DNA of 26,555 bases from a virus: the IMG/VR virus record IMGVR_UViG_3300044819_000097, positions 1 through 26,555 of that record, one strand, 5' to 3'. Under the pieces are notes generated by a model. That model searched no databases and had not been told where the DNA came from. It was given only the letters and a program-made list of their open reading frames with translations. Positions 1 through 6,814 of the stretch are shown here, one piece after another. Position 1 is the stretch's first letter. Every line of letters begins with the position of its first letter. The translations under genes were made by a program, and so were the position numbers.

Positions 1-180
1 CTAGCGCTCGCCGCTCACCCTGCACGCGACTTCGCGGTCCTCCCGCGCGGGCGGCGCCGTTTCGCGTCCGCGCCAGCGCTCGCGGCGATCCGCGAGGATC
101 GCGCGGAGGCCGAGCACGCCAAAGTATACGCCGATCAGGCCCGTCGCGATCATGAGCGGCGCGTCCTCGTACGCGCTCAC
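1..180 (-). CDS. small single-membrane-segment protein
   Basis: This 59-residue protein starts at GTG (180-178), which overlaps the TGA stop of the upstream Gp157-like gene in a GTGA arrangement typical of translational coupling. The stop TAG is the first three bases of the window. Residues 7-29 (APLMIATG to LRAIL) form one hydrophobic helix, followed by a strongly charged Arg/Glu-rich tail, so it is probably an inner-membrane protein with a cytoplasmic C-terminus. I do not recognise the family. Its place at the end of a chain of overlapping early genes suggests an accessory role, which is inference. Its support is the overlap, the intact frame and the clear membrane segment. Confidence 0.6.
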   Translation of the reverse strand: MSAYEDAPLMIATGLIGVYFGVLGLRAILADRRERWRGRETAPPAREDREVACRVSGER

Positions 181-845
181 GAGCGCACCAGCCGCGTCGC
201 GCTTTCGAGCTTCACGCCCGCGATTTTGCGCCCCGCCTTCAGCGCTTTCTTCAGCGCGCCCTTGTCTGCGCGTGGCGGCGGCGCTTCCGGGAAGTACAAG
301 AACTCGTGCGGGATCGTCGCGCCGTCCGCGATCTGGATCGCGGGCGGGTTCTTCCGGAGGGTGAGAGTCGACGTCTCTCCCTCCAGCTTGTCGAGCTTGC
401 TGGTGGTCATGACCACAGTCACGTAATGTTCGAGGCGCTCCCGCTGGCGCTGGTACCTCTCCACCCTCTTGCAGAGCCGCTCCATTTCGCGCTCCGAAGC
501 CGCTTCCAAACTTTCAAACATCGCCAGGGTAGCGGCAACGGCATCCGTTTTCGCGCGCGTTCCCGCCAGCTCCGATATCAATTCAGCGGTGAGGCTCTCG
601 CGCGTCGCGTCGTCCATCTCCGCGTCGTCCATGCGCTCGATGCAGTCCGCGATGAACTCGACGCGCGAAACGCGGTCGCCGAGCGAGCGCTTCGGCGCGG
701 GATTTTCCACGCGGTGCGTGGAAATTGCGAGCGCGGGCGGCGGCACGACGGAGAGCCGAGGCGCGACATAAGGCGCGCCCTCGTCCCACTCGTGCAGGTC
801 GGGCGCGTTATCGAGGATCGTCGCGACGGGCGTGGGCGCGCTCAT
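177..845 (-). CDS. Gp157-like (siphovirus Gp157 family) protein
   Basis: The 222-residue product matches the Gp157 family by its C-terminal half: a charged coiled-coil region (about 75-150, with ERYQRQRERLEHYV), then TLRKNPPAIQI, IPHEFL and ALKKALKAGRKIAGVKL, which are the conserved strand and helix blocks of that family. Gp157 of a Streptococcus thermophilus phage was linked to phage resistance; the molecular role is not established, and relatives usually lie near single-strand-binding or recombination genes in early regions. The start ATG (845-843) overlaps the upstream TGA as ATGA. An in-frame extension further upstream only shadows the neighbouring gene and was rejected. The N-terminal 60 residues are proline-rich and not part of the core family. 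Confidence 0.8.
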   Translation of the reverse strand: MSAPTPVATILDNAPDLHEWDEGAPYVAPRLSVVPPPALAISTHRVENPAPKRSLGDRVSRVEFIADCIERMDDAEMDDATRESLTAELISELAGTRAKTDAVAATLAMFESLEAASEREMERLCKRVERYQRQRERLEHYVTVVMTTSKLDKLEGETSTLTLRKNPPAIQIADGATIPHEFLYFPEAPPPRADKGALKKALKAGRKIAGVKLESATRLVRS

Positions 846-1003
846 TGCGCGCCCCCTTCCATGTCGGCGAGCGCGTCGTCGGCGTTCGCGAATACAGGCA
901 TGCGGTCCTCGTCGAACCATTCGGGCTGGTCGCACATCGCCGCCTCGGCCAGGCGGTCGTAATAATCCTGCTCGGTCTCGCTGTAGTTGTCGGGGTCGTA
1001 CAT
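842..1003 (-). CDS. small acidic protein, MYDP N-terminus
   Basis: This 53-residue protein is very acidic and begins MYDPDNY, followed by a tyrosine/aspartate-rich stretch (EQDYYDRLAEAA). ATG 1003-1001 overlaps the stop of the 197-residue gene as TGATG, and its own stop overlaps the next start as ATGA, so it sits in the middle of a translationally coupled chain. Its first 22 or so residues resemble the N-terminus of the 120-residue protein at 1596-1958. Function is unknown; the acidity would fit a binding partner or inhibitor of another protein, but that is speculation. Confidence 0.7.
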   Translation of the reverse strand: MYDPDNYSETEQDYYDRLAEAAMCDQPEWFDEDRMPVFANADDALADMEGGAQ

Positions 1004-1596
1004 CAGCGTGCGCCTCCTTTGCAGTCCGAGATGTAGATCGAGAGGCCGATCGCGCGGACGCTCTCTTCGCCGAACGTGAGCCCGAGGCCTTTGCGGGCGG
1101 CGTACGCCTGCGTTTCGAGGACCGCATCGACTGCGGCCATCATCGCGGCGCACATGCAGGCCGCGCGCGGCGTGATCGGCGTGGGTTCCGGCGCGGCCGG
1201 CGGCGCGGTGCGCGTCGCGGGCGCGGTGTAGAGGCGCTCCGGAGGAGCCGGGATATCATTGGGGCTGCTGTAGTTGTTTGTTCCCTTACTTGTAGGTGCT
1301 TCGGATGCGGGCGCGTTCACAGCGCGCCCGCCGCCGCTTAAAGGCCGAAACTGCAGCTGAGTCCTGCCCTTGGCAATTTCCGCCTTCACCACTTCGAACG
1401 GCACGTTCGCCGCGATTCCGGCCGATTTCAGCGATTCGGCGAACGGCTGAGGCCAGAACACGCGCCGGCCGTCCACGAGCGTGAACATGACCTGTGCGGG
1501 CGCGCCAGGGATCTTGCTCGGGTATTCGCGCCCGTCCGCGTACGCGAGCGCCACGACTTCGGGCTTGTTTGTGGCGAGTTCCAGGAGGTCCGCCAT
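1003..1596 (-). CDS. hypothetical early protein, 197 aa
   Basis: The product has a structured N-terminal domain of about 85 residues (TNKPEVVALAYADGREY, then VMFTLVDGRRVFWPQPFAESL), a Pro/Ala-rich linker (about 90-140) and a short C-terminal domain containing MMAAVDAVLETQAYA and ending SIYISDCKGGAR. The two-domain layout with a low-complexity linker recalls small phage DNA-metabolism proteins. The C-terminal block, a helix followed by an AIGLSIYI segment, resembles endings I have seen in uncharacterised phage proteins encoded near Gp157 or single-strand-binding proteins. I cannot assign a family. It directly abuts the 120-residue gene upstream (ATG at 1596, upstream stop at 1596-1598) and so is in the same operon. 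Confidence 0.7.
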   Translation of the reverse strand: MADLLELATNKPEVVALAYADGREYPSKIPGAPAQVMFTLVDGRRVFWPQPFAESLKSAGIAANVPFEVVKAEIAKGRTQLQFRPLSGGGRAVNAPASEAPTSKGTNNYSSPNDIPAPPERLYTAPATRTAPPAAPEPTPITPRAACMCAAMMAAVDAVLETQAYAARKGLGLTFGEESVRAIGLSIYISDCKGGAR

Positions 1597-1958
1597 TATG
1601 CTGCCCTCCGCGTTTTCCGGCCGCTGCCCACGCGCACGAACAAGCCGTTGCCGATCGCGGCGATGCCGCGCGGCGTGACCGCGCTGCGCCAGTCATCGAA
1701 TACCGTGTTCAGATCGCGCGGCGTGAAAATGATCGCCTCGCGCTCGCTCTGCTCGTCGCGCTCCGCGTCGGCGCAGTACGGCACCGCGTCGGGCGCGATC
1801 GCGCGCGCCAGTTCGAGCGCGTCGTTTGCCGCGCATTCGAGCGCTTCCGCGCGAAGTTCGGCTTCGCGCTGTTCTTCGCGCGCTTCGGCGAGGCGCTCCT
1901 GGCGCTCGTAGTAATCGCGCTCCTCGTTGACGCCGTTATAGTCGTTGGGATCGTACAT
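1596..1958 (-). CDS. hypothetical charged protein, first gene of leftward operon
   Basis: This 120-residue protein opens with MYDPNDYNG followed by a long Glu/Arg-rich helix (about 13-55), then an alanine-rich segment and a C-terminal stretch (IIFTPRDLNTVFDDWR) ending in a basic tail. ATG 1958-1956 has a good ribosome-binding site (AAGGA, about 10 bases upstream) and follows the only clear promoter in the divergent gap, so it is likely the first gene of the leftward early operon. The N-terminus is shared with the 53-residue protein at 842-1003. No known family recognised. Confidence 0.75.
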   Translation of the reverse strand: MYDPNDYNGVNEERDYYERQERLAEAREEQREAELRAEALECAANDALELARAIAPDAVPYCADAERDEQSEREAIIFTPRDLNTVFDDWRSAVTPRGIAAIGNGLFVRVGSGRKTRRAA

Positions 1959-2005
1959 TCGGTTGAGTTCCTTTCGGGGTTGCTGCCGTTGTTTGGTACT
2001 CTTTT

Positions 2006-2035
2006 AGTCTACTTCAGGCTGCTTGTTGTAGTCAA
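2006..2035 (-). promoter_or_regulatory. sigma70-like promoter for the leftward operon
   Basis: On the minus strand TTGACT (2035-2030) is five of six to the -35 consensus and TAGACT (2011-2006) is four of six to the -10 consensus, with an 18-base spacer. The gene at 1596-1958 begins about 48 bases past the -10. The -35 box lies inside the inverted repeat 2018-2057, which suggests control by a repressor at this site. Confidence 0.5.
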
Positions 2036-2057
2036 TAGAAAAACTACAAAAAGCAGC
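2018..2057. repeat. 15-base inverted repeat in divergent control region (putative operator)
   Basis: The arms GCTGCTTGTTGTAGT (2018-2032) and ACTACAAAAAGCAGC (2043-2057) match at 14 of 15 positions around a 10-base A-rich loop. The repeat lies between divergent genes and covers the -35 box of the leftward promoter, and perhaps a weak rightward promoter (TTGTTG ... TACAAA). The position fits an operator for a dimeric repressor. An RNA hairpin or attenuator is the alternative. No run of T follows, so a simple terminator is unlikely. Confidence 0.55.
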
Positions 2058-2078
2058 TTGTGGTAACTTATTTATCGA

Positions 2079-2273
2079 GTGGCAAAAAAGAATGACTTGA
2101 GCACGGTCTCGGCAAAGAAGTATCTGTCGGAACTGGGAAAGCGCGGCGCAGCGGCGCGTACCACGTTCAGCGGAGGACGCGCGCCGACGTGCGCGTGCGG
2201 CGTGTGCGCGAAGTGCAAAAAGCGCGAAGCCATGCGGAATTATCGAGCGGGAAAGAAGGAGGGAGTGAAGTGA
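2079..2273 (+). CDS. small Cys-cluster (putative zinc-binding) protein
   Basis: The 64-residue basic protein starts at GTG 2079 and has a compact cysteine cluster, C38-A-C40-G-V-C43-A-K-C46, followed by KKREAMRNYRAGKK. Four close cysteines next to a basic helix look like a small zinc-binding, nucleic-acid-binding module of a type common in phage genomes. It is the first gene of the rightward cluster, and its TGA overlaps the next GTG start. No clear ribosome-binding site is visible, so initiation may be weak or the start may differ. Function is inferred from composition only. Confidence 0.6.
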   Translation: MAKKNDLSTVSAKKYLSELGKRGAAARTTFSGGRAPTCACGVCAKCKKREAMRNYRAGKKEGVK

Positions 2274-2524
2274 ATCCGGCAATTCTGCAGCAGCCGATTT
2301 TTCAGGTGACACTGCCCATCGTTCTTGCTATGGGCGGTACGGTGTGGGCTCTGATCTCGACTAACAACCGGCGGCTCGACGACATACGCGCGGACCTCAA
2401 AGACCTTCGCGGAGATCTCAAGGACGTGAACCGCCGCCTCGACAAAATCGACGAAACGCTCAAGACGTATGGGCAGAAGATCGCCGTACTCGAAGATCGG
2501 TCTTCGCCGCTCGGAAGGCGATGA
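2270..2524 (+). CDS. membrane-anchored coiled-coil protein (possible holin or lysis accessory)
   Basis: GTG 2270 follows a strong ribosome-binding site (AAGGAGGG, about 6-7 bases upstream) and overlaps the previous stop as GTGA. The 84-residue product has one membrane helix near residues 10-31 (FQVTLPIVLAMGGTVWALI), then a heptad-rich coiled coil (NNRRLDDIRADLKDLRGDL onward) to about residue 75. This topology is shared by XhlA-like haemolysin or holin partners and by many uncharacterised bacterial proteins. Lysis function is a guess from topology and small-gene context, since no endolysin is seen in the window. Confidence 0.6.
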   Translation: MNPAILQQPIFQVTLPIVLAMGGTVWALISTNNRRLDDIRADLKDLRGDLKDVNRRLDKIDETLKTYGQKIAVLEDRSSPLGRR

Positions 2525-2616
2525 CACACCTGATCCACATATTTTTCGAGGCGAGCATGTGGTTATGTCTCGCGGTCGCGGTCTTCGTTTTGGTGGATAC
2601 GTGGAGGAAGTGGTGA
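2521..2616 (+). CDS. 31-residue single-membrane-span peptide
   Basis: ATG 2521 overlaps the preceding stop as ATGA, and the frame runs to TGA at 2614-2616. The peptide is almost entirely one hydrophobic helix (FFEASMWLCLAVAVFVLV) flanked by a His-containing N-terminus and a basic WRKW C-terminus. Very small, but the coupling overlap and membrane character support it. It may work with the coiled-coil membrane protein encoded just upstream; a small holin or antiholin is one option. No family recognised. Confidence 0.45.
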   Translation: MTHLIHIFFEASMWLCLAVAVFVLVDTWRKW

Positions 2617-2633
2617 AGGAGGAGAAAACGATC

Positions 2634-2810
2634 ATGGAGTTGCGCGCACAACTCCGCGAAATCCGCGAATCTGAGCGTCGGAAAATGGAACGCGCAATCG
2701 AGCGCCGAAGCTTGCCGGTGCGCGCGGAACTGGCGGAGCTAACAGCCTTCGCACGCATCCGCAACCGGCGTAAGGTGAAGCTGTCGGACGTGATCGGCGG
2801 CGCGGATTAA
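2634..2810 (+). CDS. small highly charged helical protein
   Basis: The 58-residue protein starts at ATG 2634, placed about 8 bases after a very strong ribosome-binding site (AAGGAGGAG, 2617-2625). An in-frame GTG at 2613 is possible but would put that site inside the gene. The sequence is a long amphipathic, Arg/Glu-rich helix (LREIRESERRKMERAIERR) followed by LPVRAELAELTAFARIRNRR and an acidic end. It is probably a cytoplasmic or nucleic-acid-associated protein; no family recognised. Confidence 0.55.
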   Translation: MELRAQLREIRESERRKMERAIERRSLPVRAELAELTAFARIRNRRKVKLSDVIGGAD

Positions 2811-2841
2811 GTTTCGCGCGCGCAAACTAATTCGGGGGAAA

Positions 2842-2865
2842 CGCCGCCTCATAGTTTCGGCGGGG
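2842..2865. repeat. short GC-rich hairpin in gap between small genes
   Basis: CGCCGCC (2842-2848) and GGCGGGG (2859-2865) can form a 6 of 7 base stem with a 10-base loop in the 80-base gap 2811-2890. A second possible stem lies at 2810-2828 (AGTTT ... AAACT around a CG-alternating core). No T-run follows, so this is not a typical terminator. Confidence 0.3.
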
Positions 2866-2890
2866 AAAACTTAAATCGCGGGAGGGAAAA

Positions 2891-3439
2891 GTGCAAACCA
2901 CCATCTATCAAAAACTTAGAGACGCTGTCCGGGATTTCATGAGGTCACCTGGTACTTTCGGGCTCCGATCGCTCCGGTCGCGCGTTTTCGTCGAGGAAAT
3001 TGCGCCCGAAATCTGCCGCCTTGCGATGCTCGAAACCGTCGAGCGCCTGATGCAGGCCGAGGAGCGCCAAGCGGTCCGCGATGCCGAACTGAGCCAGCAG
3101 AAAGAAGACCCACAAATGAAGCTGCTCGGTCCCGGTTTCGCGGAGCTTTTCCCGTCTGTCCGGTACAAGCTGCCGCTCAAAACGGGAAAGAAAGTGGTGA
3201 TGGATCTGATGAACCGTCCGCAGTTGCGCGAAAGCGCCGCTGAACTGCGGCGCGAAGCGAAAACCCGGGTAGATAAATTCGCGGCGCAAAACGAGAGACG
3301 CGCCCAGTATCTTGAGGGTCTGGCGGAAGCGATGCGCCCTTACGCGGCGACCCGACGCAATCTTACCTTCCGCGATTACCTCGAACTGCGCGCCGCCGGG
3401 GTCGAACCCGCGCACGCGAAAGGCGCGACCGCGAAATGA
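2891..3439 (+). CDS. hypothetical helical protein, 182 aa
   Basis: GTG 2891 is preceded by GGAGGG five bases upstream. The product is predicted mostly helical and strongly charged, with an N-terminal region containing YQKLRDAVRDFMRSPG, a middle part with GFAELFPSVRYKLPL, a long Arg/Glu helix (about 110-150) and a C-terminal NLTFRDYLELRAAG block. No membrane segment or signal peptide is seen. The gap before it (2811-2890) contains only short hairpins. I do not recognise the family; it may be an early regulatory or DNA-binding protein but nothing in the sequence proves this. Confidence 0.7.
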   Translation: MQTTIYQKLRDAVRDFMRSPGTFGLRSLRSRVFVEEIAPEICRLAMLETVERLMQAEERQAVRDAELSQQKEDPQMKLLGPGFAELFPSVRYKLPLKTGKKVVMDLMNRPQLRESAAELRREAKTRVDKFAAQNERRAQYLEGLAEAMRPYAATRRNLTFRDYLELRAAGVEPAHAKGATAK

Positions 3440-3493
3440 GCGCGTGCACGCGCGGTACCGCGCGACCGCGCAGCGCAGTAGCGCGGATCCGCG
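3440..3493. repeat. cluster of three perfect palindromes between small genes
   Basis: Within 54 bases lie GCGCGTGCACGCGC (3440-3453), CGCGCGGTACCGCGCG (3449-3464) and CGCGGATCCGCG (3482-3493), each perfectly self-complementary. A direct repeat GCGCGACCGCG occurs at 3423-3433 and 3460-3470. The cluster sits between two same-strand genes. It could form strong hairpins or be a multi-site protein target; biased CG-rich composition raises the chance level but does not readily give three perfect palindromes in a row. Confidence 0.55.
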
Positions 3494-3530
3494 AGTGTGC
3501 GGGTGAGGTTAGGAAAGGAAGGGGCAGCGA

Positions 3531-3695
3531 ATGAACGAAACGCAGGCACAGGCGGTGGTGGAATTGCTGACACAGATTGCCGAAGAGCTCAGGGAAATCA
3601 AGGGGCTTATGAAAGGCGACGTGCTCAACCGCTCTCGCCGTCTCGAAGACATTCAGGCAAAGGTCGGTACTTTAGTACAGGTGTTAAAGCGCTAG
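3531..3695 (+). CDS. small coiled-coil protein, 54 aa
   Basis: ATG 3531 follows an AGGAAAGGAAGGGG ribosome-binding region. The 54-residue product is one amphipathic heptad-type helix (AQAVVELLTQIAEELREIKGL) followed by a second charged helix (SRRLEDIQAKVGTLVQVLK) and probably forms a dimer or bundle. It is the last clear gene of the rightward cluster. No family assigned. Confidence 0.55.
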   Translation: MNETQAQAVVELLTQIAEELREIKGLMKGDVLNRSRRLEDIQAKVGTLVQVLKR

Positions 3696-3920
3696 CTGCC
3701 TGGAGCGCGCCCATCTGCTCGACGGAATTCGCGCCCGAATTGCGGAGAAGGTCTAGAATCTGATGCAGCAGGATCAGGCAGAGCGGAGACGCGGCGTTGT
3801 CGCTGTCCATGATTCGAAGTGTACGCGGCGCGGAGGCGTGATCGCGCTCTACGGCACGCGCTGCGTCGCGCAGAAGCCGAGGCACACGACCGCGCCCGCG
3901 GACGGCAGGAATGCTCCTGG
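3696..3920. other. gap between convergent gene blocks
   Basis: This 225-base gap separates the rightward small genes from the leftward tailspike gene. No convincing terminator hairpin with a T-run was found. Two weak frames exist: a plus-strand 53-codon frame from ATG 3763 to TAG 3924, and a minus-strand 61-codon frame 3810-3625 that runs antisense into the 54-residue gene. Neither has a good ribosome-binding site, so neither is called as a gene. Confidence 0.4.
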
Positions 3921-6386
3921 TTAGTAAACCTGCCCGGTCGGGTTTGCCATCAGGAACCACGAGCCAGTTGATGTGCCCTGATTCATGATTGGCCCCGCCG
4001 TTGTCAACGTGCCGCTGCCGGGAGCCGTGTTCGTGTTCGAGCAGAATTCGCCGGTCACGCGGGCGAGTTTCGTGACATCGCACGGGATGTCGAAGCCGTA
4101 GGCGAGGATTGTGTCAGTCCCGGTTGGTGTTGTCCACCAGACCGACGAGCCGTCGAAGTAGTTTCCGCCGCCCGAATAGAACGCCACCGTGGCCGTAGCG
4201 TTGTAGCGTGCGATGCCGAAGTACATCCCGGTAAAGTGGCTTCCCGACACCCGAATGATATTGTTCGACCCTCCCGTGATGGTGAACGCAGCCGTAATGA
4301 CGAGGGCATAGACATTCGTCAGGTTCGCTGCCGTGCCGTTGAGGCTGGCAGCAATGTTGGCGACGCCGTTGAGGTACAGATTGGTAAAATTGGCGTTGCT
4401 TATAGTCCCGCTGTTCTGGTACACAAGGACGCCGTTGCTCGCAGTCGAAGGCTGCGCGTAGCCATCCTCTACCGTCAGGTTTGTAATAGTCCCGGCGTTA
4501 TAAATGTAGCGCGAATTGCTGGGGTTCCACTTGAAATGCCGCACGACAAGATTGTCGATAACGAATCCCGTCTGGACCGCGAAAACATCCTGCGTCGCGG
4601 TATTACCCCCGTTGATCCAGTTCGAGGACACGTTTTCCAGGATGAGGCTCTGCACCGTCATTGGACCCGTCGCGTATGCGCCGTTGTTAGTCGTGTTGAT
4701 GGTGGCGTTTTTGATTATTATGGTTCCGGCAGTAGATGGCACCGACGGGGTACCCACAAGACGAAAGGCCGAGTAAGTGCCGCCGCCTAGCGTGTCTGTA
4801 GCTATGCCGTCCACAATGACGTTATCCATGTACAGATTGGAAACGGTCGCGTAGATCGAGAACGCGGCAGCGTGCCCGGAAATGTTGGAAATCTTGATAT
4901 TTATGAGGTCCTGGGTGTCCATCACGACGGTAGAGTAGGCGGATGGCTCCCCGGTCTGAACTGAGATTTCGCCGTTGCTGTCTGTGTAAGAGTCTACGCC
5001 GTCAATTACCCCATCAAATGAGCCATAGACTTTTAGAAGATCGCCATGGGTCCAGGTCTTTGCCGAGAGTCGCGAGAAGCGAAATGTGTTAAGCCCGCTG
5101 ACTACCAGGCCGTAGCCATCCGCCTGCGGAAAGGCGATGTTATCGACTGTGACACGCGCCGCCGACACCAGGATGATAGTTTCCCTTGCGAGTTGATTGA
5201 CGGGTGTAGCGTTCCCCGGTTCGTTAAAATCGAGAGCGCCGCCCCCACTGATTTCGATGTCATGGTCGGCTGCTTTCATGTTCATTGGGATGCCCGAAAA
5301 GGCCGCGCCCGGAGCACGCTTTAGAATCACGGTGATGTAATTCGCGTCGTTTACCCCGTAGACCTGGAAAGTGCCAAAGTACGCACTGTCACATGGCCCG
5401 CCCCGTGTATGCGCTGTCTGCCCCCCAGACCAATAGTTAGTCGATCCGTTGTCAGGCTGCGGATTGATCGTAACCCAGTCGTTTGCCGCTAGCCCGCTGT
5501 TGGGGTAGTAGACCGTGGCAAAGGTGCCATACGTAGGGTACCCGGTACTGACTGTGACGTAATACCAGGAGCATGTGTTATCCGTAATCGCTGCGCCTGT
5601 CGTGCCGGTTGGGCCGGTCGAAGTACCCGCGCTTCCACTAGGCCCGCCCGAACCAGCGGATGTGCAACTGGTCGCGTTCTGCCAATAGATGTTGCCATTC
5701 GCCACAACGTAATTACCTTTCGCGTAAGACGTTGACGCTACCCAAGCGGGCGTGCTCAAGCCCCAGATCACCGCCTGAGGGCCGGTGGCAATCGCTCCGC
5801 TGTTGTTGTATTCCGTAGTCCATGGAGACAACCAGGCGTTATTCTGGATGACGTTGGCATACGTCCCTGCGACGTGTTCAAGGTGGCAGGCTGTGGTCAC
5901 TTCCAGGTGAGTGTTAGAGCCGATATTCAGCGCGGCGTTGAGCCACACGATTGAGGTTGAGGTGGATGCTATGACGACACTCGCACCAACGTCTCCGCTG
6001 GCGAAGGTGTAAACGCCGTAGCCGTTGCTGCTGTACTGTCCCGTGGTGGGGCCTGACGCCACCCTGCTAAGTGCCGCGCCGCCCACCGCATAGGTCACAC
6101 CTGTATCCCGTAGGAAAAACGGCCCGGAGTTGGCAACAGAGATTTGATAGGGAGCCGCCGGAATCGTATCCGTTTCGGTATTTATCGCCGGTGGGCAGTC
6201 GATCAGGACATGACCGCCTGCTGTCAGCACCGCCTGAATGGAGGTCGTGTTTGCCGTGGCCGCGCCGCTGCTGTTATAGGCGATGCCGTTGACCGTCGTC
6301 GCGTTGCCCCCCGGCGCGGCCGGAATAGAAGAGACCTGCGCGCCCGCCGCGAGCGCGAACGCAAAGAGAAATGCGAGGCGCGTCAC
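3921..6386 (-). CDS. tailspike / beta-helix depolymerase-like protein with signal peptide
   Basis: The 821-residue product probably forms the host-binding or polysaccharide-degrading tailspike. GTG 6386-6384 overlaps the upstream TGA as GTGA, and the first 17 residues (TRLAFLFAFALAAGAQ) look like a Sec signal peptide; a longer upstream extension is only antisense shadow. Residues about 215-270 hold a carbohydrate-binding-like module (ASTSYAKGNYVVANGNIYW, then AITDNTCSWYYV). From about 370 to 700 come many short beta-strand coils (HDIEISGGGALDF, VTVDNIAFPQADGYGLVVSG, HGDLLKVYGSFDGVIDGVDS), the pattern of pectate-lyase or GH28-like right-handed beta-helices. Catalytic residues cannot be fixed by eye. 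The gene is clearly less GC-rich than its neighbours, a sign of transfer. Confidence 0.75.
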   Translation of the reverse strand: MTRLAFLFAFALAAGAQVSSIPAAPGGNATTVNGIAYNSSGAATANTTSIQAVLTAGGHVLIDCPPAINTETDTIPAAPYQISVANSGPFFLRDTGVTYAVGGAALSRVASGPTTGQYSSNGYGVYTFASGDVGASVVIASTSTSIVWLNAALNIGSNTHLEVTTACHLEHVAGTYANVIQNNAWLSPWTTEYNNSGAIATGPQAVIWGLSTPAWVASTSYAKGNYVVANGNIYWQNATSCTSAGSGGPSGSAGTSTGPTGTTGAAITDNTCSWYYVTVSTGYPTYGTFATVYYPNSGLAANDWVTINPQPDNGSTNYWSGGQTAHTRGGPCDSAYFGTFQVYGVNDANYITVILKRAPGAAFSGIPMNMKAADHDIEISGGGALDFNEPGNATPVNQLARETIILVSAARVTVDNIAFPQADGYGLVVSGLNTFRFSRLSAKTWTHGDLLKVYGSFDGVIDGVDSYTDSNGEISVQTGEPSAYSTVVMDTQDLINIKISNISGHAAAFSIYATVSNLYMDNVIVDGIATDTLGGGTYSAFRLVGTPSVPSTAGTIIIKNATINTTNNGAYATGPMTVQSLILENVSSNWINGGNTATQDVFAVQTGFVIDNLVVRHFKWNPSNSRYIYNAGTITNLTVEDGYAQPSTASNGVLVYQNSGTISNANFTNLYLNGVANIAASLNGTAANLTNVYALVITAAFTITGGSNNIIRVSGSHFTGMYFGIARYNATATVAFYSGGGNYFDGSSVWWTTPTGTDTILAYGFDIPCDVTKLARVTGEFCSNTNTAPGSGTLTTAGPIMNQGTSTGSWFLMANPTGQVY

Positions 6387-6799
6387 TGGCGGAACGCTCC
6401 GGAGAACGTAAGGCCCGCGCCGGACGCGAGCGCGGTGAACCCGCCCGGCGCCCAATACAGGCGAAGATCGGGCCACGAAATGATGTACGTCGTGTTCGCG
6501 GCAATCGATACCGCCGGCGCGACGCATACGGGCGAGGCCTGGCGGTCGCAGAGCGAAAACGAAATCGCGGACGCGGTCGGGTTTTCGACCGTGATAACCT
6601 TCAAAAACGCGTCCGACGCCGACACAACCGTGGTGCTTGTCGGGACCGCCTGCGGTTTGATCTGGACATCGCCGTTGCCCGTGCCCGGCTGGCAGATCGG
6701 AATTGTCGCGGTATTACAAGTATTGAGCTGCGCGAACGCGGGCGCGCCGAGCACGCACGCGGCGAGAAAAAGACCGGTCAGGGCCTTGAGGTTTTTCAT
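6383..6799 (-). CDS. putative secreted or virion tail-appendage protein, 138 aa
   Basis: This protein starts with a clear Sec signal peptide (MKNLKALTGLFLAACVLG, cleavage expected after AFA before QLN) and continues as a Thr/Ser/Ala-rich beta domain with paired cysteines (residues about 27-38 and near 80-90). It ends in a GLTFSGAFRQ block typical of compact beta-sandwich appendage proteins. ATG 6799 follows AAGGAAAAAAC. It is coupled to the tailspike gene by a GTGA overlap, so the two products are probably made together. No named family; a tail or baseplate decoration is the best guess from context. Confidence 0.65.
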   Translation of the reverse strand: MKNLKALTGLFLAACVLGAPAFAQLNTCNTATIPICQPGTGNGDVQIKPQAVPTSTTVVSASDAFLKVITVENPTASAISFSLCDRQASPVCVAPAVSIAANTTYIISWPDLRLYWAPGGFTALASGAGLTFSGAFRQ

Positions 6800-6814
6800 G
6801 TTTTTTCCTTGGGT

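Noticed and set aside
177-1127. N-terminal extension of the Gp157-like protein to 316 residues
   Set aside because: The added Arg-rich stretch is antisense-type shadow of the two upstream genes; ATG 845 with an ATGA overlap is much better supported.
3625-3810. Minus-strand 61-codon frame between tailspike and small genes
   Set aside because: It runs antisense into the supported 54-residue gene and has no ribosome-binding site.
6387-6527. N-terminal extension of the tailspike to 868 residues
   Set aside because: The extra 47 residues overlap the 138-residue gene in another frame and lack protein character. The GTG at 6386 gives a signal peptide and a GTGA overlap.
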